Source: Aptenodytes patagonicus (lineage: Eukaryota > Chordata > Aves > Sphenisciformes > Spheniscidae). From it: 64,000 nt of DNA. Of this stretch, positions 50,001 through 58,420 are shown piece after piece. The first letter of the stretch is position 1; each line of letters opens with the position of its first letter. Location: contig NC_134958.1 in the NCBI RefSeq assembly GCF_965638725.1, positions 22,041,964 through 22,105,963 on the forward strand, read 5' to 3'. Position numbers and translations under genes: made by a program. The notes beneath the pieces are model-generated. The model was given only the letters and a program-made list of their open reading frames with translations, had not been told where the DNA came from and did no database searches.

Positions 50001-53000
50001 TGAGGAGCGGCTGAGGGAACTGGGGTTGTTCAGCCTGGAGAAAAGGAGGCTGAGGGGAGACCTCATCGCTCTCTACAACTCCCTGAAAGGAGGTTGTAGC
50101 GAGGTGGGGTCGGTCTCTTCTCCCAAGTAACAAGCGACAGGACAAGAGGAAATGGCCTCAAGTTGCGGCAGGGGAGGTTTAGATTGGACGTGAGGAAAAA
50201 TGTCTTTACTGAAAGAGTGGTGAAACATTGGAAGAGGCTGCCCAGGGAAGTGGTGGAGTCCCCATCCCTGGAGGTATTTAAAAGACGTGTAGATGAGGCG
50301 CTTAGGGACATGGTTTAGTGGGCATGGTGGTGTTGGGTCGACGGTTGGACTCGATGATCTTAGAGGTCTTTTCCAACCTCAGTGATTCTATGATTCTATG
50401 CTGCTGGAAGTCCCACCTCCTGTTTCAGACACCTCCCTGCCCCATTCAGGATCACTAACACAAAATTGCAGCAGATAAATTCTTAGAAGACATGTGGGAG
50501 TGCCAGCCCAGCAGGATCATTCCCCCCAACCCCCCAGGCTATTCTCACCCATGCCAGGATTTCCCAGGCTGGCAGCAGGGAAGGCAGCTCCTTCCATCAG
50601 GATCATCACAGCGGCTTTGGGAAGGTGGCTGGGAGCCTGGGCTCTGGAGGAGATGCCCAAAGGGAAGGGTACGGGCTGCCCTGCCCGGGGCCAGCCACCA
50701 CCCAGAAGCAGGGAGAGGGGCCAGGGCTGCCAGCAAAGTTGAGGGGGGGGGTGGTGGTGGTGGTGTGCCCCCATCCACAGCCAGCCCTGGCTCTGTGCCT
50801 GCCCGTGCTGCCCTCAGTTACATCCCCAGCCCCGGAAACTCAGCCCCCTCCCAGCAAATCCCTTTTATAGTGCATTAAGTGATGCCTCCAAGATCTGTCC
50901 GAGCTGTGTCAAAACCCTGCACTACTGCCAGAGGAAGGTTAACCCCTCGGCTGCTGGGCCCACGGCAGCCCCTCGTCCCCACTCCAGAGGCACAAAAGCC
51001 CCTCTCTGCTCGCTGAGGACCAGCGCATCCCGAAAGGGCTGCTCCGCGCTGGCTCTGGCAGGGTGGGCCCGAGGCGGGGGAAGCAGGCAGAGCAGGCAGC
51101 TCTGTCCCCGGTGCCGTGCACTCCTGCCCGGAGCGCGGGCAGATGCACAGAGCCGGCCCTGTGCGAGGGGGGGAGGAGGCTCCCTCCCTGCCTTATTTTT
51201 AGCCAGCCCATTAGCCCAGTGATTGCAAGGCACTTAGGGAAGCATGTCCTTCCCTCCCAGCCACCATGCTAAAAAAAGGGTGAAAAGAAAGAAAAAGCTC
51301 CCAAAATAAACTCCGAGGCAGCGGTCCATCCGCCTTTCCATTGGGATCCCCCCCCCCCGGCCCTGGGAGGGGTAATCACAGCCGCCCGGCTGCCCGCAGG
51401 AGGGGCTCTGGAGCTGGGAAAGGCTCCCTGCTCCGAGCAGGAGCAATGCTAAAGCAACCCAGGGCTCGGGAGGGGCCCGGCCCTGCTATGTTTGTGCTCT
51501 GGCGAGAGATGACTTCAGCGTTTAAAGGTCAGGCCGGGTCTAGGAGAGAGATTGCACAAAGCCTTCCTCTGCTGCCTGTGCCGGCCAGCGCCGGGGATGC
51601 AGAGTCCGCACGGGGCTGGGGAGACAACGGGCAGGGTTCAGGCCCTGAAGCGGAGCCCCCTGGAAAGGACCCGGCACGTTTGCCCCAAGCAGCTTTTTGG
51701 GTTGCATCAGGAGAAAGGATGGCTGGATGCCACCAAGAGAAGTGCTTCCACTGCTGCACTAAAACACACGGCCACGCTCCCGGCGCTATTTCGCTGCCTC
51801 CCTGCACACTCTCCCGGAGAGCAGAGGCGACACGGAGACTGAGCAAACATAATAAGCCAAGTAAGCGAGAGCAGAAACCAGGCAGAAGGCTTTAATAATT
51901 CAGAGAGGATGAGGAGCATGGCGAAGCAGGTCAGCTCCGGCAGCACGGGCCCTCGGCAGCGAGCAAAGCTGCTCCAGCTGCCGCATGTGCCCGTCCCCAG
52001 CAGACAGCGATGTCCTGGGGCTGCCGGTCCCCCCTGCTTGCAAATGCCTCTCCGGGCTTTGACCACAGGGAGTTTTCCTTGGCACTGAGCCCCGGGTGCG
52101 ATTGCAATTTCACCGGGCGCTGAAGTGACCTGACTGTGGGTGCTGGGGACGGGGAGCAGCCTGAAAACCTCGGTGCATGCACAGCGGAGCAACAGCTCCC
52201 ACGGTGAGGGCTTCAGCTCCCGCACCATCCGTGTGTCCGGCAGTGCTTCCCCCATCCCGTCTCTCCAAAGCTGTGTTTGTGAGCCTGCCTCCTGCCATCC
52301 CGTGGGGATTGCCGAGGGATTTAATTTCACTGTCGGCACCCACACCCACTCAAGAAATGTTTTGGGTTAGGCCAGCTGAAAACAGCAGAAAAGAGCTCAT
52401 CTAACGCAGCATGGCCGGCTGAGCAGCTCCTCCAGTGCCCGGGTGTTGTCTTGTGGGTTTGCAGGATGCAGGCCAGACTTGCGATGCCGTGGGATGCAGC
52501 GCATCCTGCCCCTCCGCCCTGCGTGAGCTGCGGGAAGGCTCGGTCCACGCGCCCCATGATTTTGGGGCATCCTGAGCGTGAAAGGCAGCTCTGGGGTGTG
52601 CAGGCAGAACCTGTCTGGCAGCGCAGGATTCATCCCCGTGGTCTGCCGAGACCGAGATACGGCACAGGATTAGGAGCGGGGAAAATTGTTGCCTCCAGCT
52701 GGAGAGGGGAGGTGCCAGGGCTCTGGGGTGGCAGAGTCCCCGGGGGGCAGGTGGGCATCGCTTGCCGGAGGAAGCGGCCCTGGGAAGCTGTGGGGTGGCC
52801 CTGAGCTCAGCCGCATACTTGTCATTCCTGGAGGGTTTGCTGGGTCGGCTAGTGGCCTTGCTGCAGCCTTGTGAGGGGGTGGTGGGACGGGTGCTTTGCC
52901 GGGAGCACGAGCTATGAGAAACACCCAGCTGGGGAGAGACAGGGCTGCGGTCATCACGTACGCAGCAGCAGCTCAGGGAGTGAGTTCAGGGCTCGGGCAC

Positions 53001-56000
53001 CCCACAAAAAGCCCTTCTCCTGCAGAGCAATGGGGAGAGACACGTCAAAGGCACAGCCTCTGCCCCAGTCCTACGAGCCGTGCCAGCACCGTGCCTTCTT
53101 CCATTTCCAGTGCTTGGGGAAACTGAGGCACAGAGGGGTGAGCCCTCACCTCTGCCCTGCACACATCGTGCAGATGTACGGACCCAGCGGCACGGCACGT
53201 GCCGGCAAACACGGCAGCGGTGCAGGGTGACGAAGGGCTGGGAAGAGGCCAGATGATGGAGGCATCACCCAGCACACAGACAAGGCACCCTTGTTGGGCT
53301 GGGACGTGCTCAGGCACCCAGCGAAGCGGTCTGAGCAGGGACGGTGTCTGGAGCAGGCTGGGGAAAAGGGGAGAGGTGCTGGGGGCATCCCAGGGGGATT
53401 ACAGCCTCTCCCTATCGCCCAGCTGCGGGAAGGTGCCACAGCTGCCATCAGCCCCCATGTCCTGAGCGCCGAGGATGAGGACTCCCCAGCAGAGGAGGTG
53501 ACCTACTCCATCCAGCCCCCGGCCAACGGAAAGGTTGTGCTGAGGTCGGTGCCCGGCACTGAGGTCCGGCGGTTCACCCAGGCCCAGATAAACAACGGCC
53601 TCATCCTCTTCGTGCACCAAGGTAGGGCAGGGCTGAGGTGCCCCAGCCCCCTGGCGTCACCCCCAGCCCGAGGGAGGGGACACCACCGGGGGGAAGCACT
53701 GTGCCCCCAAGGCAGATGCTAGCCCCATCGCACAGCACCCTGGTCCAAACCGTGCCAGGTTAATGGGGGGCTGCAGCCCTCCTGCCCCCTATAAATGCGC
53801 AGCTCTGTGCTTTCCGCAGGGCCCCTGGATGGAGGCTTCGCCTTCGACCTGTGGGATGGTGAGAACCTCTCTCCTGGGCACTTCTTCCTTGTCAGGGCCC
53901 AGAGAGAGCCGCTCATCAGCCTGGCCAAGAAGCAGAGCCTCACTGTCTGCCCAGGTGGGTACGGGCATGTTCCCCATCCTCCCAGTTTGATGGCAAACAG
54001 GGCCCTTGGACCCTTCCACCACCCCCTGCCTGAGCCCAGGCGCTGTCAAGAGATGCCCACAGAGGCTGCAGGCAGGTGGCAAGGCGGTGGGTTGAAACCC
54101 ATACTTGACGTGTTTTCCAGGTGCTCTCCAGCCCATCACCAGCCAGAACCTGCAGGCAGTGAGCAACAGCCCCGCCGGCTCCACCACCCTGTACTACAGC
54201 ATTGAGCAAGCCCCACGCCTGGGCAGGCTGAGCACCCCCCGGGGGGAGGAAATCAGGAACTTCACCCAAGCCCAGGTGAGCTTTCGCCTCCCCCAGCCCC
54301 CCAGGATCCCAAGGCACAGCCCTCCATCACCCCCCCCCCCCCCGCTGCAGCCCAGGGGTCCCAGCCTGAGCCCCCACCCCACCCTCGCAGGGGCTGCCAC
54401 CACGGGCAGAGGCACCTGATCCCTGGCAGGAGGCAGAGCAAGGCTGCAGCCACACTGTGACTTTCCCAGCCCTGCCAACAGCTGCTAAGAGGGATTACGA
54501 GCTGCCGCCCCAGCACCGGCTTTACCACGGCCACCAGCCTTGGATTTAGTGCTGGGGGAGGCTCAGGGACTTGTAATCCCCTTTTCTTAGGCTACCTCCC
54601 TGCTGCAGACCCAGCCATCCTGGCTGCTGCCTAAGGCAAGAACCAAGCACGATGCTTTCACCCCTGCTCTGATCAAAGCCTTGCTACCACCTTTCCCCCA
54701 CAGGGCCAGGCTCTTGCAGAGCACGGCAAAGGGCTATTTTTCTAACCATCACTCAGAAGCACGCAGGTTTGCCCACTCTGCAAGCTCCCCTGTGCTGTGC
54801 TCACCCTCAGAGGAAGCCTGGCCCAACTCGTGGAGGATGCTGAGCAAGCTCAGCCCTTCCTCTGAGCCTCAGTTTCCCCAATTGCTGGACAGAAACATCC
54901 TGCCAGAGAGGCACCGTGAGCTCTCGATGGTGGCTACCATGCCATGGCTGGTGATGATCCCCATTTCTTACCTAATTAGGGCTTGGCTGCTCCTTCCTAG
55001 AGCCAAGATCAGAGCCCAGGGTGCACACATTGGCTCTAGCACAGCATCACCAGGGTTCACCCCTGGTGCTACTGTGCCCATCGTACCAGAGATGAGCCAG
55101 ATGCACTCATCTCCCACATGGTATCACACACTCTGGGTATTTATTTTGCCACTGAGGTTTTTTTTTATTTTTAGGTGGACAGCGGGTTGATTTTCTACCA
55201 GCATGAGATGCCAAAGAAGCCCTTCTGGCTCACCCAAGATGCCATCCGCTTCCGTGTGGTTGCTCCCACGACCATCTCAGATTCCTTCATCCTCCTTGTG
55301 CTGATCTCCTTCGAGGCCAGGTGTCCCCAGCGCTCGACTCAGCTATGGAGAAATGCAGGTAAAGAGGGAAGAGAGAAGCAAGGGACAAACAAGCCCTCCT
55401 GAAGTTTGCACAATCCCCCCCGTTTGGGAGGGCTTGTTTGTCCGAAGAAGACACCGCTGTGCAATTTCCCATGGCCACCCAAGCATGAGCTTTGATATTA
55501 TGTCAAGCACCATCTAAAATTGCGTCCATCCTTTTGCTGGCTCCCTGTGCAATTCCTTCCCCCATCATCTTACCAAACTAAGAAGTCCCAGTTGCCTTCT
55601 CATCCCTCTCCATTTCTTTGCAGTCCTTTTTCTGCTATACCTCGCTCTCCTCTCCAGCAGATCCTGGCTCTTCCTAGGGATGACAGACCTTTGCGTTTTC
55701 CCTTTTTCCCCCAGGTCTCCAGCTCACAAGGGCTCAACGGGCCGAGATCGACACCTCGGTGCTGGATGCCTCCAACCTCCTAAGCCAAATCCCGGTCCCT
55801 GAGAGGGCTGCACATGACGTTGTCTTCCTGGTGACGGGGCTGCCAGCTCACGGGCAGCTCTTGGTGGCTGGTGTGCCCCTGGAGCAGTCACGGCCGTTCT
55901 TCCTGCAGTCAGACCTCACCACGGGGCGCCTGGCATATGCCCATGGTGGAGACAGCATCTCTGATGACCATTTCAGATTTAAGGCTTGGCTCCAGCCCCG

Positions 56001-57621
56001 AGTGCAGCAGTCCATCCATCCTCCGCAGGAAGGGGTGGTCATCTCCGAAGCTTTCAATATAACGGTGACCAGCAGCAAGCCACTGCAGGTGGTGAAGCGG
56101 AAGGAAGTGCTGCGGGTCCCACCAGGCTCCATGGTGACCTTGTCCCAGGAGTACCTGGATGTGGCAGACCCATTGGGGTCCCCAGAGGAGATGGTGTACA
56201 GTGTCCTCCAGAGACCTCTTGCTGGCCACCTGGCCAACGCACGCAACCCACAGGAGCCCATCAACCACTTCACCCAAGCGGATGTCAACGCAGGCCACAT
56301 GGTATTTGTTGCCAGTGGGAACCGTGCCCCAGGGTCCTTAGCCCTGAGCCTCTCCGATGGCCACCACCCGCCCACCTTGACCTCGCTGGAGATCAAGGTG
56401 CTGCCTGCAGTGAGCACCACTGCCAGCCCGGTGCCACTGGAGGTGCCCCAAGACCTGAACAGGGCCTTGGTGTCCCACCATCACCTCCTGGGAGCCGCAC
56501 AGCTGGGGGCAGGCAATGCTCTGTACAGGATCACCAGGGACCCGAGGTTTGGCCAAGTGCAGGTCAACCAAAAGCCAGCGCGAGGCTTCTCACAGAAGCA
56601 GCTGGACCGCGGGGAGGTGATGTTCACCTTCACTGACCTCACCTCTCCCGAGGACAACTTCCAGTTCCTTGCCATGTCACGGGCAGCCAACAGGACCGGG
56701 ATGGTGAACGTGACCGTCAGCGCCTTGGTGAAGGCTCGGCTGGGCAGTGTGTGGCCCAGGGGCACCACGGCCCTCCTGGACACCAGCGTCCTTGACGCCA
56801 GCCAGCTGGCCAACCACACCAAGAGCATCCCAGTCTTCAAGATCCGCAGGGCACCCCGTGGCAGCCGTCTCGTGAGGGTCTCCAGGGACCTAGGACAACC
56901 CACCACCCCGATCGAGACCTTCAGCCAGAGCGAGCTGGAGCAAGGGCTGGTCGGGCTGGAGGTGCTGGATGCTGGGGAGACTGACCAGCCCCTGCAGAGT
57001 GACAGCTTTGTCTTTGAGCTGGCAGCTGCCGGCGTGCCACCAGCGCTGGCATCCCTGGGGTACAGCATCGAGCCCTACAATGCCTCAAAAGCCTACGGTG
57101 TCACCCTGCTCACGGCCCCCCTGGCAGCCTCATCCCCGGTGCCCCAGCCCCAGGGCACGGCACAGAGCAGCCCCAACGCCAGCGAGCTGGACATGCCCCC
57201 CACTGCCTGGCTGGGCTCTGGTGCTACCACCAGCCCCAGCCCCATGGAGGGGGGCACCTTCCTCAGCTTCATCGAGGCCAACATGTTCAGCATCATCATC
57301 CCCATCTGCCTCATCTTCCTCCTGCTGGCCCTCATCCTGCCCCTGCTCTTCTACCTGCACAAGCGCAACAAGACAGGGAAGCACCACGTCCAGGGCACCC
57401 CCTCCTCCAAGGCCAAGAACGGGGCTGTGCCTGACCAGGAGACCTTCCGGAGGACGGACCCCAACCAAGGCATCCCCCTAACGACTGTCAACGCCCTGGA
57501 GGGCAAAGGCACAGGTCCCCCGCCCCAGGGCACAGGTCCTGGGGCACCACCGGACCCTGAGCTCCTCCAGTACTGCCGGACTTCCAACCCTCCCTTGAAA
57601 AACAACCAGTACTGGGTGTGA
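28919..57621 (+). CDS. CSPG4: Chondroitin sulfate proteoglycan 4 (NG2), whole gene span, ten coding exons
   Basis: Single-pass type I membrane proteoglycan of pericytes, oligodendrocyte precursors and other progenitors; in mammals it binds collagens, growth factors and integrins and signals through a PDZ-binding tail. Exons 28919-29003, 42818-42981, 44155-47736, 48040-48519, 48978-49154, 53423-53621, 53820-53954, 54121-54275, 55175-55358 and 55715-57621 join in phase to 2,355 codons (human 2,322 from memory), all with GT-AG introns. Predicted order: signal peptide about 1-23; laminin G about 30-201 and 204-390; acidic Tyr-rich linker about 391-420; about fifteen CSPG repeats about 430-2215, many with the FTQxD/FSQxxL turn; transmembrane helix about 2244-2268; cytoplasmic tail 2269-2355 ending QYWV. 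About seventeen N-glycosylation sequons are visible. No frameshift or internal stop was found. Gene identity is very secure; exact junctions are read by eye. Confidence 0.97.
34092..34378 (+). repeat. Compound purine pentanucleotide microsatellite
   Basis: About 23 tandem AGAGG units (34096-34210) pass directly into about 29 GAAGA units (34221-34365), then imperfect purine sequence to about 34,378. The + strand is pure purine throughout. The long open frames here are a by-product of the repeat and not proteins. Confidence 0.97.
35969..35992. repeat. 24-bp perfect palindrome in CSPG4 intron 1
   Basis: Two 12-bp arms (GGCTGGAGCTCC and its reverse complement) meet without a spacer. The next outer base pair does not match. 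Confidence 0.9.
37669..37740 (+). repeat. Three-copy minisatellite
   Basis: Units of 27, 25 and 20 bp sharing GCCCCTCYRGTGTTTGCA followed by a C run, at 37669, 37696 and 37721. Confidence 0.8.
42818..42981 (+). CDS. CSPG4: CSPG4 coding exon 2: start of first laminin G domain
   Basis: 164 nt, residues 29-83. It follows a pyrimidine tract ending TCCGCAG and closes at CTGCAG|GTCAGC. It encodes the start of LG1, including the conserved SFFG, a TSQ motif and an LLxLAAGxxDHLLLQL core very close to mammalian CSPG4. It ends in phase 0. Confidence 0.95.
42982..44154 (+). other. CSPG4: CSPG4 intron 2
   Basis: 1,173 nt, GTCAGC to CCTGCAG. Nothing else was recognised in it. Confidence 0.9.
44155..47736 (+). 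CDS. CSPG4: CSPG4 coding exon 3: LG1 end, LG2, acidic linker and CSPG repeats 1 to about 8
   Basis: 3,582 nt, residues 84-1277, the very large third exon characteristic of CSPG4. It encodes the rest of LG1 (closing Cys about 201), LG2 (about 204-390), a Tyr- and acid-rich linker (about 391-412), then CSPG repeats. Recognisable conserved strings include [27 protein letters not shown], [16 protein letters not shown] and [17 protein letters not shown]. The position matching the mammalian chondroitin sulfate site reads Gly-Ser-Ala (Ser1009, codon at 46930) rather than Ser-Gly. The donor is CTG|GTGAGT at 47737, phase 0. Confidence 0.96.
47737..48039 (+). other. CSPG4: CSPG4 intron 3, in-frame and free of stops
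   Basis: 303 nt (101 codons), GTGAGT to CTCCCAG. It is a multiple of three and has no stop in the CSPG4 frame, so the reading frame runs uninterrupted from exon 3 through exon 4. It is called an intron because splice sites are good and the flanking residues join directly in mammalian CSPG4. Confidence 0.88.
48040..48519 (+). CDS. CSPG4: CSPG4 coding exon 4: CSPG repeats about 8-9
   Basis: 480 nt, residues 1278-1437, phase 0 at both ends. The acceptor is CTCCCAG and the donor is CCAG|GTAGAG, a weaker than usual donor. It carries an [17 protein letters not shown] repeat turn followed by the next CSPG repeat, ending in FTWSQ, which mammals match with FSWR. Confidence 0.94.
48520..48977 (+). other. 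CSPG4: CSPG4 intron 4
   Basis: 458 nt with a weak donor GTAGAG. Read through, the frame stays open for 72 codons to a stop at 48736-48738. Confidence 0.88.
48978..49154 (+). CDS. CSPG4: CSPG4 coding exon 5: end of a CSPG repeat
   Basis: 177 nt, residues 1438-1496, phase 0 at both ends. The string [11 protein letters not shown] is almost identical to mammalian CSPG4 and fixes the exon, although it is short. The acceptor is CCCTCAG and the donor CAG|GTAAGA. Where mammals have a VNDQPP linker after the ILP strand, this exon reads RSSKGP. Confidence 0.93.
49230..49640. promoter_or_regulatory. Intronic CpG island in CSPG4 intron 5
   Basis: Dense CpG with an 18-bp G run and an AGGC tetranucleotide repeat (about 49,566-49,582). 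It could be an internal promoter for a shorter or antisense transcript, but no coding exon is visible. Confidence 0.45.
49350..49367. repeat. 18-bp poly-G run in the intron 5 CpG island
   Basis: Homopolymer within CpG-dense sequence; exact length uncertain. Confidence 0.9.
49840..50400 (+). mobile_element. CR1 LINE, 5'-truncated 3' end
   Basis: The + strand encodes the RT C-terminus of a chicken-repeat-1 element: [36 protein letters not shown], then [20 protein letters not shown] one-base loss in a G run near 50,105 breaks the frame; after it the rest continues open to the element's natural stop (about 50,315). The 3' end has the TTTTCCAACC motif and two ATTCTATG units. With few lesions it looks fairly young. 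It is in sense orientation in CSPG4 intron 5. Confidence 0.95.
53114..53141 (+). repeat. Possible MIR-like SINE relic
   Basis: The string GGGGAAACTGAGGCACAGAG matches the well-known core of MIR elements (reverse orientation). Flanks were not recognisable. Confidence 0.4.
53423..53621 (+). CDS. CSPG4: CSPG4 coding exon 6
   Basis: 199 nt, residues 1497-1562 plus one base. It starts REGATAAI, continues through a CSPG repeat with [22 protein letters not shown] and LILFVHQ, and ends in phase 1 at CACCAAG|GTAGGG. The acceptor is TATCGCCCAG. Strong agreement with the mammalian exon order. Confidence 0.93.
53622..53819 (+). other. CSPG4: CSPG4 intron 6
   Basis: 198 nt, GTAGGG to TTCCGCAG, phase 1. 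Nothing else recognised. Confidence 0.9.
53820..53954 (+). CDS. CSPG4: CSPG4 coding exon 7
   Basis: 135 nt, phase 1 to phase 1, residues 1563-1607. It encodes [21 protein letters not shown] and then the QSLTVCPG end of the repeat, close to mammalian TLDGGFRF/DGEHTSPGHFF. The acceptor is TTTCCGCAG and the donor CCAG|GTGGGT. Confidence 0.93.
53955..54120 (+). other. CSPG4: CSPG4 intron 7
   Basis: 166 nt, GTGGGT to TTTTCCAG, phase 1. Nothing else recognised. Confidence 0.9.
54121..54275 (+). CDS. CSPG4: CSPG4 coding exon 8
   Basis: 155 nt, residues 1608-1659, phase 1 to 0. It reads from [12 protein letters not shown] through APRLGRL to NFTQAQ, in step with mammalian VQPLSSQTLRA and NFTQAE. The acceptor is TGTTTTCCAG and the donor CCCAG|GTGAGC. 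Confidence 0.93.
54276..55174 (+). other. CSPG4: CSPG4 intron 8
   Basis: 899 nt, GTGAGC to TTTTTAG. It contains a 14-bp C run (54,330-54,343) and a possible MIR relic (about 54,862-54,890, GCCTCAGTTTCCCC). Confidence 0.9.
55175..55358 (+). CDS. CSPG4: CSPG4 coding exon 9
   Basis: 184 nt, residues 1660-1720 plus one base, phase 0 to 1. It encodes [11 protein letters not shown] and the SFEARCPQR motif (SFEAACPQR in mammals) before LWRNAG. The acceptor follows a long T tract (TTTTATTTTTAG) and the donor is GCAG|GTAAAG. Confidence 0.92.
55359..55714 (+). other. CSPG4: CSPG4 intron 9
   Basis: 356 nt, GTAAAG to CCCCCAG, phase 1. Nothing else recognised. Confidence 0.9.
55715..57621 (+). CDS. CSPG4: CSPG4 coding exon 10: last CSPG repeats, transmembrane helix, cytoplasmic tail
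   Basis: 1,907 nt, residues 1721-2355 and TGA stop. It covers the LDASNLL start, about five CSPG repeats, a Pro/Ser/Thr-rich stem (about 2190-2235), the conserved [12 protein letters not shown] segment and transmembrane helix (about 2244-2268), then the basic HKRNKTGKH stop-transfer. The tail keeps the threonine in KRNKTGKH reported as a PKC-alpha target in mammals and the terminal QYWV PDZ ligand (mammalian partners MUPP1, GRIP1, syntenin). The distal threonine that is Thr-Pro in mammals is Thr-Ser here. The acceptor is TTTCCCCCAG. Confidence 0.95.
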
Positions 57622-58420
57622 AGGGCTCAGGTGCAGGGACATGAGACCACCTGGGGGTCCAGACCCTCCCAGAGCACTGCCAGCCACCTCCTCCCTGCTC
57701 TCCTCCTCCTCCCTGGGAGCTGGCATCCTGCGGATGCAGGAGGACTCTGGGGATACAGGGGCTGCTGGTCTGGCCCACCTGGGAGCCCCAAATCTCCAGG
57801 TGGCTTTGGGCAGGGGAGGGGGGGCACTGCATAGACAAGTGGGGGCAGGTGTAATGCCTGAGCGTCCCTGGGGAACACTGACTCTGGGTGCACTTGGGCC
57901 ACCCAACAGCGGCCACAGGGCTGGAGGGGACCTGATGCCACCAGTCCCCACTGAGCCATCAGTGGCTCCTCCGTGGGTAGCACCGACCACCACAGGGGTG
58001 TTTGCCACAGCTCTCAGAGCACGAGGGAGGATGAGGAGCTGCTTGGGCTGAGTCAGGCTGGGGATGAAGCTGCCCAAATCCCCCAGGGCTAGGCGGGCTG
58101 AAACACTGGAGCAGAGGCTTGGAAAAAACTCTGTGGCCAATGCCAGGGGAATTTAAGGAGTCCCCACCCACTTGGAAAAAACTCGCCTCACTCTTTATCT
58201 GCGTGCTTGCCATGTGTTTCATAAAGCAGATTGCACCGAGACCCGGGGGGGGGGTGGTGTTGCACAACAGGTAGGATGCCCTCGGCGGGGAGGGACGGCA
58301 GGCGCTCACCTGGGCAGCGTGAAACCAGAGAGGAGAGCGGAGAACCGGAGCCAGCACGGTTTTCCACTATATACTCCAGTATGGCAGAAGTAAACAGAAT
58401 AAAGTGCCTTTTCTGAGGTG
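57622..58420 (+). other. CSPG4: CSPG4 3' UTR
   Basis: Sequence after the TGA has no continuing conserved reading frame. It ends about 20 nt past the first canonical AATAAA downstream of the stop (58398-58403), giving a UTR of about 0.8 kb. A C-poor G run lies near 58,245. The cleavage site is inferred. Confidence 0.6.
58398..58403 (+). terminator. CSPG4: Likely polyadenylation signal AATAAA of CSPG4
   Basis: Canonical hexamer about 777 nt after the stop codon, followed by T/G-containing sequence (CCTTTTCTGAGGTG) that could serve as the downstream element. The next sense AATAAA, near 60,892, abuts a CR1 tail. Confidence 0.6.

Larger units (their letters stand above)
49155..53422 (+). other. 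CSPG4: CSPG4 intron 5
   Basis: 4,268 nt, the largest intron after intron 1. It holds a CpG island (about 49,230-49,640), a CR1 3' end (49,840-50,400), a short TGG repeat (about 50,748-50,764) and a MIR-like relic (about 53,114-53,141). No coding exon was recognised. Confidence 0.88.
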
